From contig CAJJYO010000047.1 in NCBI GenBank assembly GCA_905197385.1, positions 1-9,495 of the forward strand: 9,495 nt of DNA, in the 5' to 3' direction. Every line of letters starts with the position of its first letter. Position 1 is the stretch's first letter. The stretch is from an uncultured Collinsella sp. Lineage in GTDB: Bacteria > Actinomycetota > Coriobacteriia > Coriobacteriales > Coriobacteriaceae. Below, piece after piece: positions 1-6,561 of the stretch. The notes under the pieces were generated by a model. The model searched no databases. It saw nothing but the letters and a program-made list of their open reading frames with translations, and was not told where the DNA came from. The position numbers and the translations under genes are program-made.

Positions 1-938
1 CGGGCCACGCCGACTATATCAAGAACATGATCACCGGCGCTGCTCAGATGGACGGCGCTATCCTGGTCATCGCTGCTACCGACGGCCCCATGGCTCAGAC
101 CCGCGAGCACATCCTGCTCGCCCGTCAGGTCGGCGTTCCCTACATCGTCGTCTTCCTGAACAAGTGCGACATGGTCGACGATGACGAGCTCATCGACCTC
201 GTCGAGATGGAGACCCGTGAGCTCCTCTCCGAGTACGATTTCCCCGGCGACGACATCCCCGTCATCCGTGGCTCCGCTCTGGGCGCTCTCGAGGGCGACG
301 CCAAGTGGATGGACGCCATTCGCGAGCTCATGAAGGCCGTCGACGAGTACATCCCGACGCCTGCTCGTAACAACGACCTCCCGTTCCTGATGGCCGTTGA
401 GGACGTTATGACCATCTCCGGCCGTGGTACCGTTGCTACTGGCCGTGTCGAGCGCGGTGAGCTCAAGCTCAACGAGCCCGTCGAGATCGTCGGCATCAAG
501 GATACCCAGAACACCGTCGTTACCGGTATCGAGATGTTCCGTAAGTCCATGGACTTCTGCGAGGCTGGCGACAACGTCGGTCTGCTGCTCCGCGGCATCA
601 AGCGTGAGGACATCGAGCGCGGCCAGGTTCTCTGCAAGCCCGGTTCGGTTACCCCGCACACCAAGTTCACCGGCGAGATCTACGTTCTGACCAAGGAGGA
701 GGGCGGCCGTCACACCCCGTTCTTCGATGGTTATCGTCCTCAGTTCTACTTCCGTACCACCGACGTTACCGGTACGGTCAAGCTCCCCGAGGGCACCGAG
801 ATGGCTATGCCTGGTGACCACATCACCATCGAGGGCGACCTCATCCACCCGATCGCCATGGAGGAGGGCCTGCGCTTCGCTATCCGCGAGGGTGGCCACA
901 CCGTCGGTTCGGGCATCGTCTCCACGATCATTGAGTAA
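1..938 (+). CDS. tuf: Elongation factor Tu, 5'-truncated by window edge
   Basis: EF-Tu is the GTPase that brings aminoacyl-tRNA to the ribosomal A site. The window starts inside the G3 motif: the first complete codons read GHADYIKNM, the end of the usual DCPGH element, so roughly the first 80 residues (P-loop and switch I) lie outside. About 311 residues remain. Visible are the guanine-specificity motif NKCD (visible residues 53-56), the G5 motif SAL (91-93), the start of domain 2 ([14 protein letters not shown]), and domain 3 ending in [15 protein letters not shown], a normal EF-Tu C terminus. Codon use is strongly biased to C/G-ending codons, as expected of a highly expressed gene. The stop TAA is at 936-938, and a strong hairpin terminator follows within 30 bases, so tuf ends its own transcription unit. 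The family assignment is essentially certain. Whether the genome has a second tuf copy cannot be seen. Confidence 0.98.
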   Translation, partial: GHADYIKNMITGAAQMDGAILVIAATDGPMAQTREHILLARQVGVPYIVVFLNKCDMVDDDELIDLVEMETRELLSEYDFPGDDIPVIRGSALGALEGDAKWMDAIRELMKAVDEYIPTPARNNDLPFLMAVEDVMTISGRGTVATGRVERGELKLNEPVEIVGIKDTQNTVVTGIEMFRKSMDFCEAGDNVGLLLRGIKREDIERGQVLCKPGSVTPHTKFTGEIYVLTKEEGGRHTPFFDGYRPQFYFRTTDVTGTVKLPEGTEMAMPGDHITIEGDLIHPIAMEEGLRFAIREGGHTVGSGIVSTIIE

Positions 939-965
939 ATTAGCTCTTTGATATAGCTGACTTAG

Positions 966-1000
966 AGAACCCGGCACTTATATGGGTGCCGGGTTCTTTT
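966..1000 (+). terminator. Intrinsic terminator after tuf
   Basis: A perfect 12-bp stem is formed by AGAACCCGGCAC (966-977) and GTGCCGGGTTCT (986-997), with an 8-base loop and a T-run at 997-1000. It starts 28 bases after the tuf stop codon. It separates tuf from the rpmG-secE-nusG transcription unit. Confidence 0.92.
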
Positions 1001-1142
1001 CTGCAATGGATATTGAGCCGTTGCTGGTGTCGAGAGGATCGATAATGGTCCTGGATGCACCGTCGATTAGCTCTCGATGGCTTCATTGATGTGTTCCAAA
1101 TATGAATGGATCCACCGAGAACCAATTGACTCGAGGTTTTCA

Positions 1143-1172
1143 TTGACAGCACTTACGTGGAGCTGATAAAGT
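1143..1172 (+). promoter_or_regulatory. Probable sigma-70-type promoter for rpmG / tRNA-Trp / secE
   Basis: A perfect -35 hexamer TTGACA lies at 1143-1148. Downstream is an A/T-rich -10 region, best read as GATAAA at 1165-1170 (16-base spacer) or TAAAGT at 1167-1172 (18-base spacer), each 4 of 6 matches to TATAAT. It falls between the tuf terminator and the rpmG start at 1218, where a promoter is needed. The rest of the gap (1001-1142) shows no gene. The -35 is clear but the exact -10 is uncertain. Confidence 0.7.
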
Positions 1173-1217
1173 AACAACTCGTGCCCGTACGGGGCGGAAA
1201 TGAAAGGTTCAGGATAC

Positions 1218-1367
1218 ATGCGTACTCTAGTTACTCTTGCGTGCACTGAGTGCAAGCGCCGCAACTATACGACCACCAAGAACAAGTCGACCATGCCTGA
1301 TCGTATGGAGATCAAGAAGTATTGCCCCTGGTGCCGTCACCACACGCTGCACAAAGAGACTCGCTAG
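1218..1367 (+). CDS. rpmG: 50S ribosomal protein L33
   Basis: This is a 49-residue protein that reads [17 protein letters not shown] at its start and ends in HHTLHKETR. Two CxxC pairs (C9/C12 and C36/C39) form the zinc ribbon of the cysteine-containing L33 type. Length and composition match the L33 family, a small protein of the large ribosomal subunit near the E site. The start ATG at 1218 is preceded by GAAAGG at 1202-1207, about 10 bases upstream. The stop TAG is at 1365-1367, and the tRNA-Trp gene begins 13 bases later, so the two are almost certainly co-transcribed. L33 directly before secE-nusG is a common bacterial arrangement. Intact zinc ligands suggest the zinc-binding version; whether a zinc-independent paralogue exists elsewhere cannot be seen. 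Confidence 0.96.
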   Translation: MRTLVTLACTECKRRNYTTTKNKSTMPDRMEIKKYCPWCRHHTLHKETR

Positions 1368-1380
1368 TCTCTAGTCACAT

Positions 1381-1456
1381 ACGCCAGTAGTTCAATTGGT
1401 AGAGCATCGGTCTCCAAAACCGAGTGTTGAGGGTTCGAGTCCTTCCTGGCGTGCCA
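1381..1456 (+). tRNA. trnW: tRNA-Trp (anticodon CCA), 3' CCA encoded
   Basis: A complete cloverleaf is present. The acceptor stem pairs ACGCCAG (1381-1387) with CTGGCGT (1446-1452), followed by discriminator G1453 and an encoded CCA (1454-1456). The D arm contains AATTGGTA. The anticodon stem TCGGT/ACCGA encloses the loop CTCCAAA with anticodon CCA at 1414-1416. The T arm is GAGGG-TTCGAGT-CCTTC. The A1-U72 pair and G73 discriminator are usual for bacterial tRNA-Trp. It sits between rpmG and secE, the classic position for this tRNA, and must be cut from a mixed mRNA/tRNA transcript. Confidence 0.97.
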
Positions 1457-1465
1457 GTCATTATT

Positions 1466-1496
1466 CCGTAAGCTCCCACTTGGGGGCTTACGGTTT
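1466..1496 (+). terminator. Hairpin between tRNA-Trp and secE, possible partial terminator
   Basis: The arms 1466-1477 and 1482-1493 form a 12-bp stem with one G-T pair and a 4-base loop, followed by only TTT before the run breaks. It starts 10 bases after the tRNA CCA end. The short T-run suggests a leaky terminator, a 3' processing or stability structure for the tRNA, or an attenuator that lowers secE-nusG relative to rpmG and tRNA. A TATAAG at 1504-1509 just after it could be a weak -10 of an internal promoter, but no good -35 accompanies it. Confidence 0.55.
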
Positions 1497-1532
1497 ACTC
1501 ATGTATAAGCGCATTGCGCGGAGGTAACCCAA

Positions 1533-1871
1533 ATGGCCAACAAGAAGAACAAGAAGAAGGCTCAGCAGCCGGCACCTGCCAACAAAGCTGCCGCCAACTC
1601 CAAGGTTGAGGCCAAGAAGGCCGTTGCCAAGAAGAACGAGAAGGCTGCGAAGTCCAAGAAGAACGAGAAGCCTGGTTTCTTCGCCCGCACCAAGAAGTAT
1701 TTCGCTTCGGTCAAGTCCGAGATGAAGCGTGTCACGTGGCCCGATAAGAAGGAGCTCGTGAACTACTCGGTTGTTGTTTGCGCTTCTCTGATCGTCGTCG
1801 GCGTCGTCATCGCTCTGCTCGATGCTGGCTTTGGCGAGGCTCTTGCTCTGTTCTCTGGATTGAGGGGCTAA
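1533..1871 (+). CDS. secE: Preprotein translocase subunit SecE
   Basis: SecE clamps SecY in the SecYEG protein-export channel of the inner membrane. The 112-residue protein has a long Lys/Ala-rich N-terminal extension (about residues 1-47). The conserved SecE amphipathic element EMKRVTWPDKKEL (63-75) follows, then a single membrane segment at about 78-97 (SVVVCASLIVVGVVIALL). One membrane span is the usual form outside enterobacteria, which have three. The start ATG at 1533 has a strong Shine-Dalgarno GGAGGT (1520-1525) 7 bases upstream. The stop at 1869-1871 is three bases before nusG, so the two are tightly coupled. The charged N-terminal extension is variable in the family and probably cytoplasmic. 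Confidence 0.96.
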   Translation: MANKKNKKKAQQPAPANKAAANSKVEAKKAVAKKNEKAAKSKKNEKPGFFARTKKYFASVKSEMKRVTWPDKKELVNYSVVVCASLIVVGVVIALLDAGFGEALALFSGLRG

Positions 1872-1874
1872 ACC

Positions 1875-2411
1875 ATGTCTAAGCGTTGGTACGTCGTTCA
1901 CACTTACTCTGGATACGAGAACCGCGTTAAGTCCGATCTCGAGCATCGCATCGAGACTATGGGCATGCAGGACCGTATCTTTGATATCGAGATTCCTATG
2001 GAGCGCGTCACCGAGATTAAAGAGGGTGGCAAGCGTGAGACCAAGGATTCCAAGATCTTCCCGGGTTATGTCCTGGTCCGCATGGAGATGGATGACGATG
2101 CTTGGACGTGTGTTCGTAACACGCCTGGCGTCACCGGTTTCCTAGGCGGCAACGGCAAGCCCGCTCCGCTTTCCCGCGACGAGTACAACAAGATGACTCG
2201 TCGTCCCGGTAAGGGCGATTCGCCCAAGCGCACCTCGGTTGATATTGAGGTCGGTACGTCCGTCCGCGTCACCGATGGCCCGCTTACCGACTTTGATGGC
2301 AAGGTCTCCGAGGTTAACACCGAGGCTGGCAAGCTCAAGGTCACGCTGATGATCTTTGGCCGCGAGACGCCGGTCGAGCTCGACTTTAACCAGGTCGCTG
2401 TCATCGCTTAA
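1875..2411 (+). CDS. nusG: Transcription termination/antitermination protein NusG
   Basis: NusG binds the RNA polymerase clamp and links it to Rho or the ribosome. The 178-residue protein begins [18 protein letters not shown], the canonical NGN start. Further NGN motifs are FPGYVLV (62-68) and [13 protein letters not shown] (80-92). The C-terminal KOW domain is at about 125-178, with [19 protein letters not shown]. The length matches the compact NusG (about 175-180 aa); the long acidic N-terminal extension of many Actinobacteria such as Mycobacterium and Streptomyces is missing. The start at 1875 has GAGGGG (1862-1867) 7 bases upstream, inside the last codons of secE, which supports translational coupling. 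Confidence 0.97.
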   Translation: MSKRWYVVHTYSGYENRVKSDLEHRIETMGMQDRIFDIEIPMERVTEIKEGGKRETKDSKIFPGYVLVRMEMDDDAWTCVRNTPGVTGFLGGNGKPAPLSRDEYNKMTRRPGKGDSPKRTSVDIEVGTSVRVTDGPLTDFDGKVSEVNTEAGKLKVTLMIFGRETPVELDFNQVAVIA

Positions 2412-2531
2412 GTTTTCGTCCGTTCGCGCGAGCGTGCTTCTTCTGTGACTGCTCATCTCAGGAGTGCTTCTAACACGTGCGTGCTTACGATATAGCAAGT
2501 ACTTCACACTCGTGATTCGAAAGGAATGACC

Positions 2532-2960
2532 ATGGCTGAGAAGAAGGTTGCCAACGTCATTAAGCTCCAGATTCCTGCTGGTGCAGCTAACCCCGCTCCT
2601 CCCGTCGGCCCCGCCCTGGGCGCTGCTGGCGTGAACATCATGCAGTTCTGCCAGGCCTTTAACGCCGAGACGCAGGACAAGAAGGGCGACATTATCCCCG
2701 TTGAGATTTCTGTCTACGAGGATAAGTCCTTCTCCTTCATCACCAAGACCCCGCCGGCGGCTCACCTCATCAAGAAGGAGCTGAACCTTAAGTCTGGTTC
2801 CGCTAAGCCCCAGGCCGACAAGGTTGGTCAGCTCTCCCAGGAGCAGCTCACCAAGATCGCCGAGATCAAGATGCCGGACCTCAATGCCAACGACATTGAC
2901 GCCGCCAAGAAGATCATCGCCGGTACCGCCCGTTCCATGGGCGTCACCATCGCTGAGTAG
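2532..2960 (+). CDS. rplK: 50S ribosomal protein L11
   Basis: L11 forms the GTPase-associated stalk base with 23S rRNA and is the target region of thiopeptide antibiotics. The 142-residue product equals the usual family length. It carries the N-terminal-domain motif [20 protein letters not shown] (21-40), the [12 protein letters not shown] hinge (71-82) and the RNA-binding C-terminal domain ending [12 protein letters not shown]. The start was set at the second ATG (2532): the Shine-Dalgarno AAAGGA at 2520-2525 would directly abut the upstream ATG at 2526 but lies 6 bases before 2532, and MAEKK fits the family N terminus. A 120-base gap to nusG holds no gene. It contains three GTGCTT repeats and no convincing promoter, so read-through from nusG is likely. 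Confidence 0.97.
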   Translation: MAEKKVANVIKLQIPAGAANPAPPVGPALGAAGVNIMQFCQAFNAETQDKKGDIIPVEISVYEDKSFSFITKTPPAAHLIKKELNLKSGSAKPQADKVGQLSQEQLTKIAEIKMPDLNANDIDAAKKIIAGTARSMGVTIAE

Positions 2961-2979
2961 CGATTTCTTATGGTAACGA

Positions 2980-3027
2980 CGGGTGACCCGACCGGGGCGC
3001 CCGTTAAATGTGTGCAATAGGGCACAC
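2980..3027 (+). other. Tandem small hairpins in the rplK-rplA gap
   Basis: Three short stem-loops lie in a row: CGGG/CCCG at 2980-2990, CGGG/CCCG at 2993-3003, and GTGTGC/GCACAC at 3010-3027 (6 bp, 6-base loop). The CGGG of the first can also pair with the CCCG of the second, so alternative folds exist. No T-run follows, so this is not a terminator. It may be part of the leader that controls rplA or an RNA processing site. Confidence 0.4.
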
Positions 3028-3034
3028 GATACGA

Positions 3035-3070
3035 TGTGGGAGGGCTCACGCCCGTTTAACCACAGGAGGT
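3035..3070 (+). promoter_or_regulatory. Ribosomal protein L1 autoregulatory leader in mRNA
   Basis: The RNA can fold as TGTGG (3035-3039) with CCACA (3060-3064), then an asymmetric internal loop (GA at 3040-3041 against GTTTAA at 3054-3059), then GGGC/GCCC closed by TCAC. The left strand, TGTGGGAGGGC, resembles the GGTGGGAGGC segment of helix 76 in 23S rRNA, where L1 binds. L1 repression through such mimicry is known from L11-L1 operons of bacteria and archaea. The lower stem directly touches the rplA Shine-Dalgarno AGGAGGT (3064-3070), so L1 binding would hide it. The fold and rRNA likeness are seen in the sequence; repression is inferred. Confidence 0.72.
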
Positions 3071-3077
3071 AATGCAT

Positions 3078-3785
3078 ATGGCTAAGCATGGTAAGAGCTA
3101 TAACGCCGCTGCCGAGAAGATTGACCGCGCCACGCTCTACACCCCCCTTCAGGCTGCCAAGCTCATCAAGGAGCTCGACACCGCCAAGTTCGACGAGACC
3201 GTCGAGGCCCACTTCCGTCTGGGCATCGATACTCGTAAGGCTGACCAGAACATCCGCGGTTCCATCTCCCTGCCCCACGGCACCGGCAAGACCGTTCGTG
3301 TTGCCGTCTTCGCCGAGGGCGAGAAGGCCCGCGAGGCCGAGGCTGCCGGCGCCGACATCATCGGTTCCGACGAGCTCGTCGCCCAGATCCAGAAGGGCGA
3401 GATCAACTTCGACGCCGCTATCGCTACGCCGAACATGATGGCCAAGGTTGGCCGCATCGGTAAGATCCTTGGTCCCCGTGGCCTCATGCCGAACCCCAAG
3501 CTCGGCACCGTGACCATGGACGTCGCCAAGATGGTCTCCGAGCTCAAGGCCGGCCGCGTTGAGTACCGCGCCGACCGTTACGGCATCTGCCACGTGCCCC
3601 TGGGCAAGAAGTCCTTCTCTGAGCAGCAGCTCGTCGAGAACTACGCTGCCCTGTACACCGAGATCCTGCGCGTCAAGCCCTCTTCTGCTAAGGGCAAGTA
3701 CGTCAAGTCCATCTCCGTGTCTTCCACCATGGGCCCTGGCGTCAAGGTCGATCCCGCTGTCCAGCGTGACTTCCTGGCTGAGTAA
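3078..3785 (+). CDS. rplA: 50S ribosomal protein L1
   Basis: L1 forms the mobile L1 stalk that helps release deacylated tRNA from the E site, and it often represses its own operon. The product is 235 residues, close to the usual 230-235. It shows the family signature [20 protein letters not shown] and the C-terminal [11 protein letters not shown] motif. The start was set at the second ATG (3078): the Shine-Dalgarno AGGAGGT (3064-3070) lies 7 bases before it but only 1 base before the upstream ATG at 3072, and [11 protein letters not shown] fits the family. The upstream leader mimics the 23S L1 site. The stop at 3783-3785 is followed by a strong terminator, not by rplJ-rplL. Confidence 0.97.
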   Translation: MAKHGKSYNAAAEKIDRATLYTPLQAAKLIKELDTAKFDETVEAHFRLGIDTRKADQNIRGSISLPHGTGKTVRVAVFAEGEKAREAEAAGADIIGSDELVAQIQKGEINFDAAIATPNMMAKVGRIGKILGPRGLMPNPKLGTVTMDVAKMVSELKAGRVEYRADRYGICHVPLGKKSFSEQQLVENYAALYTEILRVKPSSAKGKYVKSISVSSTMGPGVKVDPAVQRDFLAE

Positions 3786-3821
3786 CTGCTAGTTACTGCC
3801 TGAGTACAGCAAGCATTGCTA

Positions 3822-3860
3822 AAGAAACCCGGTTCTGCCTTGTGCAGGATCGGGTTTCTT
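3822..3860. terminator. Terminator between rplA and the convergent phosphoesterase gene
   Basis: A 17-bp stem pairs 3822-3838 with 3844-3860, with two G-T pairs and a 5-base loop. The outer part AAGAAACCCG/CGGGTTTCTT puts T-rich sequence at the 3' end on either strand, and on the minus strand the tail continues TTTCTTTAGC. It lies between two convergent genes and may stop transcription from both sides. Confidence 0.85.
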
Positions 3861-3877
3861 GCTATCGCGTCAAAAGC

Positions 3878-3912
3878 ACCACAAAGGGGACAGTGTCCCC
3901 TTTATGGTGGTT
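3878..3912 (-). repeat. REP-like palindromic repeat, copy 1
   Basis: The core AAAGGGGACA (3883-3892) pairs with TGTCCCCTTT (3894-3903) around a single base. The palindrome then continues outward through ACCAC/GTGGT with a small bulge on the right. On the minus strand it begins at the TAA stop of the metallophosphoesterase gene. The 17-base half-sequence CCACCAYAAAGGGGACA is shared with copy 2 near 6591-6627. Dispersed elements with GGGGACA cores are found in many bacterial genomes and are often attributed to REP-associated transposases; that link is recalled knowledge and is not shown here. Confidence 0.75.
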
Positions 3913-4621
3913 ACCAGGGTGTTCTGGCTGTTGAAGACTCGATGGCTTCGTGGCGTTTGAGCTCGCGGCGCATGGTTTGTGAGTTGAGCCAAGCTGCTTG
4001 CCAGCCGCGGATGGGGTAGTGCGTCTGGTCGAGCTCAAACTGCGTATAGCCGCAGGCGTTGATGATCGTCGTTCCACACACATGCTGCCGCTCGCGCTGA
4101 AAATCGTAGCCGTAGCTTTGGTGCACATGCCCGTGCACCATGTAGTCGGGATTCCAGGATTCGAGTGCTGTGTTAAAGCACTCGAACCCTCGATGCGGCA
4201 GATCGTCCAGATCACCCATACCGGCGGCGGGTGCATGGGTAAGCAGAATGTCGCACCCGCCGACCATCCTAACCTTACGCGACAGCTTACGCATGCGCTT
4301 GGACATCTCGCGTTCGGTGTACATGTTGGCGCCGTCGCGATAACGCATGGACCCGCCAAGGCCCGCAATGCGAATCCCTCGGTACGTGTACACGCTGTCT
4401 TCCACGCAGATACATCCGCCCGGTGCATGACGTGCGTAGCGGTCATCGTGATTGCCGCGCACGTAGATGAGCGGTTTGTTGATGACCGTAACCAAAAACT
4501 CAAGATAGTCCGGGTCCAGATCGCCGGCGGACAAAATCAGGTCGACTCCCTCAAAGCGTTCCTTGCGAAAGCACTCCCAAAGGCATCGTTCTTCGGTATC
4601 GGCTATGGCAAGGATTTTCAT
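3911..4621 (-). CDS. Calcineurin-like metallophosphoesterase, coupled to the ParB-Bmp gene
   Basis: This 236-residue cytoplasmic protein (no signal peptide) carries the metal-binding motifs of the calcineurin-like phosphoesterase fold: D8, AGD (32-34), GNHDD (56-60), THAP (128-131) and GHVH (164-167). The first motif reads ADTEE, so the usual His of DxH is replaced by Glu (E10). From memory, a clostridial family with SDEE at this point has the same layout, so this is probably a family trait and not a defect. GNHDD and GHVH predict a dinuclear metal site acting on a phosphomonoester or diester; the substrate is unknown. The ATG overlaps the stop codon of the upstream 638-aa gene as ATGA (4618-4621), a sign of translational coupling and joint function. 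The TAA stop (3911-3913) touches a palindromic repeat. The C-terminal tail after about residue 205 is not part of the catalytic core. Confidence 0.88.
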   Translation of the reverse strand: MKILAIADTEERCLWECFRKERFEGVDLILSAGDLDPDYLEFLVTVINKPLIYVRGNHDDRYARHAPGGCICVEDSVYTYRGIRIAGLGGSMRYRDGANMYTEREMSKRMRKLSRKVRMVGGCDILLTHAPAAGMGDLDDLPHRGFECFNTALESWNPDYMVHGHVHQSYGYDFQRERQHVCGTTIINACGYTQFELDQTHYPIRGWQAAWLNSQTMRRELKRHEAIESSTARTPW

Positions 4622-6534
4622 AGGGCAGGGACTTTCGGCTCATCGTCGAGCTGCGGAATGGTGCCCACCACGTTGTCCGCCAGCCAATTCATCTCGACAA
4701 TCTGCGTGCTCGGCAGCGGAGGGAAGCCTTCGATCTGTACCACGCCGTTCTGGCTGTGGAGCTCGCCGCCAAAGGGGTTGATGGATCCCTCAACAATGCC
4801 ATTGCGGAGGAGCTGAACAAGCTTGCGCGTCTGATAAGGCAGGCCCGGAGCGTAGCGAATGTCGATAACGCCTGAGCTCATGCCGTACCAGTAGTTGACG
4901 GCGCGCACTTGGTTGTCATCGCTGGTCTCGTCCCACGTACCGTGCAGAAGGCTGCGAACGATGAGCTCGTAGTAACGGCCCCAGTTCCATACCGGCATGG
5001 CGATGCCGGAAACCTTGCCATCGACCAGGCGGTGGAGTCCGTAGGCCGTTGGGTCTTCGAGCGACTTTGACATGTCAGCGCCGGTCATGACGCTCACGCC
5101 TTCGCGGTACATGGCCTCGACAAGACCACCTGCAGGCACATCGCCCCAGGTGAGGATTACCTGCGCGCGTGGGTCGAGCAGCGAGGCGCCAATCGCAAAG
5201 GCGTTGATCTCGCTGAGTGCGCCCGAGGCGAATACCGACGCGTGGTAACCGATGCGGTGGTTGTCCGCCATGCTGGCGGCAAGGGCGCCCAGGAGAAACT
5301 TGGCCTCGTACATCTTGCCAAAGTACGAACGGACGCTTTGATGGGGAAGGCCGATAGAGCAGTTGAGGAACCGAACCTGGGGATACTCAACGGCAGCCCT
5401 GAGCGTGTATTCCATCAGGCGGTGCGAGGTCGAGAAGATGACGTTTGCTCCATGTTTGACAGCCGTTTCCACGGCGGCGTAGAACACATCCGGATCGTGA
5501 CAGTCCTCGAACGCCTCAGTGCGCACGATACCGCCAAAGTGCTCATCGAGATACTGGCGCCCTTGGTCGTGCAGGCTGTCCCAGCTCGACGTCGCACAGG
5601 GGAACTCATGGATAAAGGCGATGCGCAGGGGGTTGGCCACCGAGTAGACGGTCTTGCCCATAAAGAAGTTGAGCACACCGGAGGTGGACTTGGCGGGCGA
5701 CTCTTCCTCGTCGACGCTCGGTGCTTCGACAAGATCGACCTTGTCCTCGTCATTTTTGCCGGCGATGACCAGCTCGCGCCAAATCTTGCACAGGCGGTTT
5801 ACAACGATATCCGTCGGCGTATCCAGCAGGCGGTCCTGGTTGTACACATTGAGGTACACGAGCATGGCGTCGGCAGGCGTAATGTCCAGGTGGTCGCCGC
5901 CTGCGCGAAGGTAGGCGCGCTTAAAGAGCAGGAAGGTGTGGCGCAGGTAGTCGACCTTTTTCTGCGGCCATTTTTCGATAAGGTTCTGACCGAGCATCTT
6001 GGCGAGCGTCTCGTAGCTTCCCTCACGCGAGAACTCGATCTCGTATAGGGGGCAGACGCGCCAAAACGCGCAGAACTCGCCGTACAGGCGGCTTTCGACG
6101 GAATCCCATGTGCCGGGGTAGAGACGGGTGACCTTGGCCGAAACCGTCGGGGCGTCCAGGAATTTGAGGACACTGACGCGTTTGTTGCCTTCCTGGACAT
6201 AGAACCGATGCATGAACTCGGTGACGATGATGGGGTCGCGATAACCCTCGGTTACCTGGATGTCGTAGAGGTTGGACCACTTGCGGGCGAACTCGGTGCC
6301 AAACGGCAGTAGGGGCATAAAGTTGCATGAAAAGGCGGACTGACGGCCCTTGGTAACCGTACCGACGACCATTTCGAGCGGAATGTCTCTCAGGCCGACA
6401 TTCTCTCGCTGGCCTAAGGGGAGCTGGGCAACCAAGCTATCGAGGTCCGTGAGGTACGGATACTCGCTTTGACTAATGGCGCGTCGACGTCCTTGCTCGC
6501 CGCGCTTGCGTGCTTGACGGTAGGCCTCTTCCAT
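4618..6534 (-). CDS. Cytoplasmic ParB-like / PnrA-Bmp-like fusion protein, uncharacterised
   Basis: This 638-residue protein has two recognisable halves. Residues about 47-140 resemble the ParB/sulfiredoxin-like fold, with the hallmark YVQEGNKRVSVLKFL (112-126). Residues about 303-600 resemble the basic membrane protein / PnrA family of nucleoside-binding proteins: NPLRIAFIHE starts the first Rossmann-like lobe, and EAKFLLGALAASMADNHRIGY (410-430) and INAFAIGASLLDP (443-455) match conserved segments of the fold. A middle region (about 150-300) is unassigned and has an acidic linker near 262-280. Unlike true Bmp lipoproteins it has no signal peptide, lipobox or membrane span; its N terminus is charged (MEEAYRQARKRGEQGRRR). 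It should therefore act in the cytoplasm, perhaps as a ligand sensor or enzyme. The ATG (6532-6534) has AAGGGAG about 6 bases upstream. The stop overlaps the phosphoesterase start by four bases. Databases probably label it a BMP-family ABC transporter substrate-binding protein, which would mislead. Confidence 0.82.
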   Translation of the reverse strand: MEEAYRQARKRGEQGRRRAISQSEYPYLTDLDSLVAQLPLGQRENVGLRDIPLEMVVGTVTKGRQSAFSCNFMPLLPFGTEFARKWSNLYDIQVTEGYRDPIIVTEFMHRFYVQEGNKRVSVLKFLDAPTVSAKVTRLYPGTWDSVESRLYGEFCAFWRVCPLYEIEFSREGSYETLAKMLGQNLIEKWPQKKVDYLRHTFLLFKRAYLRAGGDHLDITPADAMLVYLNVYNQDRLLDTPTDIVVNRLCKIWRELVIAGKNDEDKVDLVEAPSVDEEESPAKSTSGVLNFFMGKTVYSVANPLRIAFIHEFPCATSSWDSLHDQGRQYLDEHFGGIVRTEAFEDCHDPDVFYAAVETAVKHGANVIFSTSHRLMEYTLRAAVEYPQVRFLNCSIGLPHQSVRSYFGKMYEAKFLLGALAASMADNHRIGYHASVFASGALSEINAFAIGASLLDPRAQVILTWGDVPAGGLVEAMYREGVSVMTGADMSKSLEDPTAYGLHRLVDGKVSGIAMPVWNWGRYYELIVRSLLHGTWDETSDDNQVRAVNYWYGMSSGVIDIRYAPGLPYQTRKLVQLLRNGIVEGSINPFGGELHSQNGVVQIEGFPPLPSTQIVEMNWLADNVVGTIPQLDDEPKVPAL

Positions 6535-6561
6535 GATGTTGCTCCCTTAGTCGTTTAAACA

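Noticed and set aside
940..1264. Small minus-strand frames in the tuf-rpmG gap
   Set aside because: They cross the tuf terminator and overlap rpmG or its promoter antisense, with no recognisable product.
2491..2496. TATAGC as a -10 for rplK
   Set aside because: The matching -35 position reads TTCTAA (3 of 6), and read-through from nusG explains expression equally well.
2142..3593. Long open frame of 483 codons on the minus strand
   Set aside because: It runs antisense across nusG, rplK and rplA and the structured gaps between them. It is rich in Gly/Leu/Asp/Val, as expected from the complement of biased high-G+C codons, and has no recognisable domain.
3878..3912. CRISPR repeat
   Set aside because: Only two diverged copies exist, 2.7 kb apart, each a palindrome at a gene end. 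There is no repeat-spacer pattern.
3998..4816. Open frame of 272 codons on the plus strand
   Set aside because: It spans the junction of the two coupled minus-strand genes and shows no domain or start signal.
5242..6048. Open frame of 268 codons on the plus strand
   Set aside because: It is antisense to the well-supported ParB-Bmp gene, has no fitting ribosome binding site and resembles no family I know.
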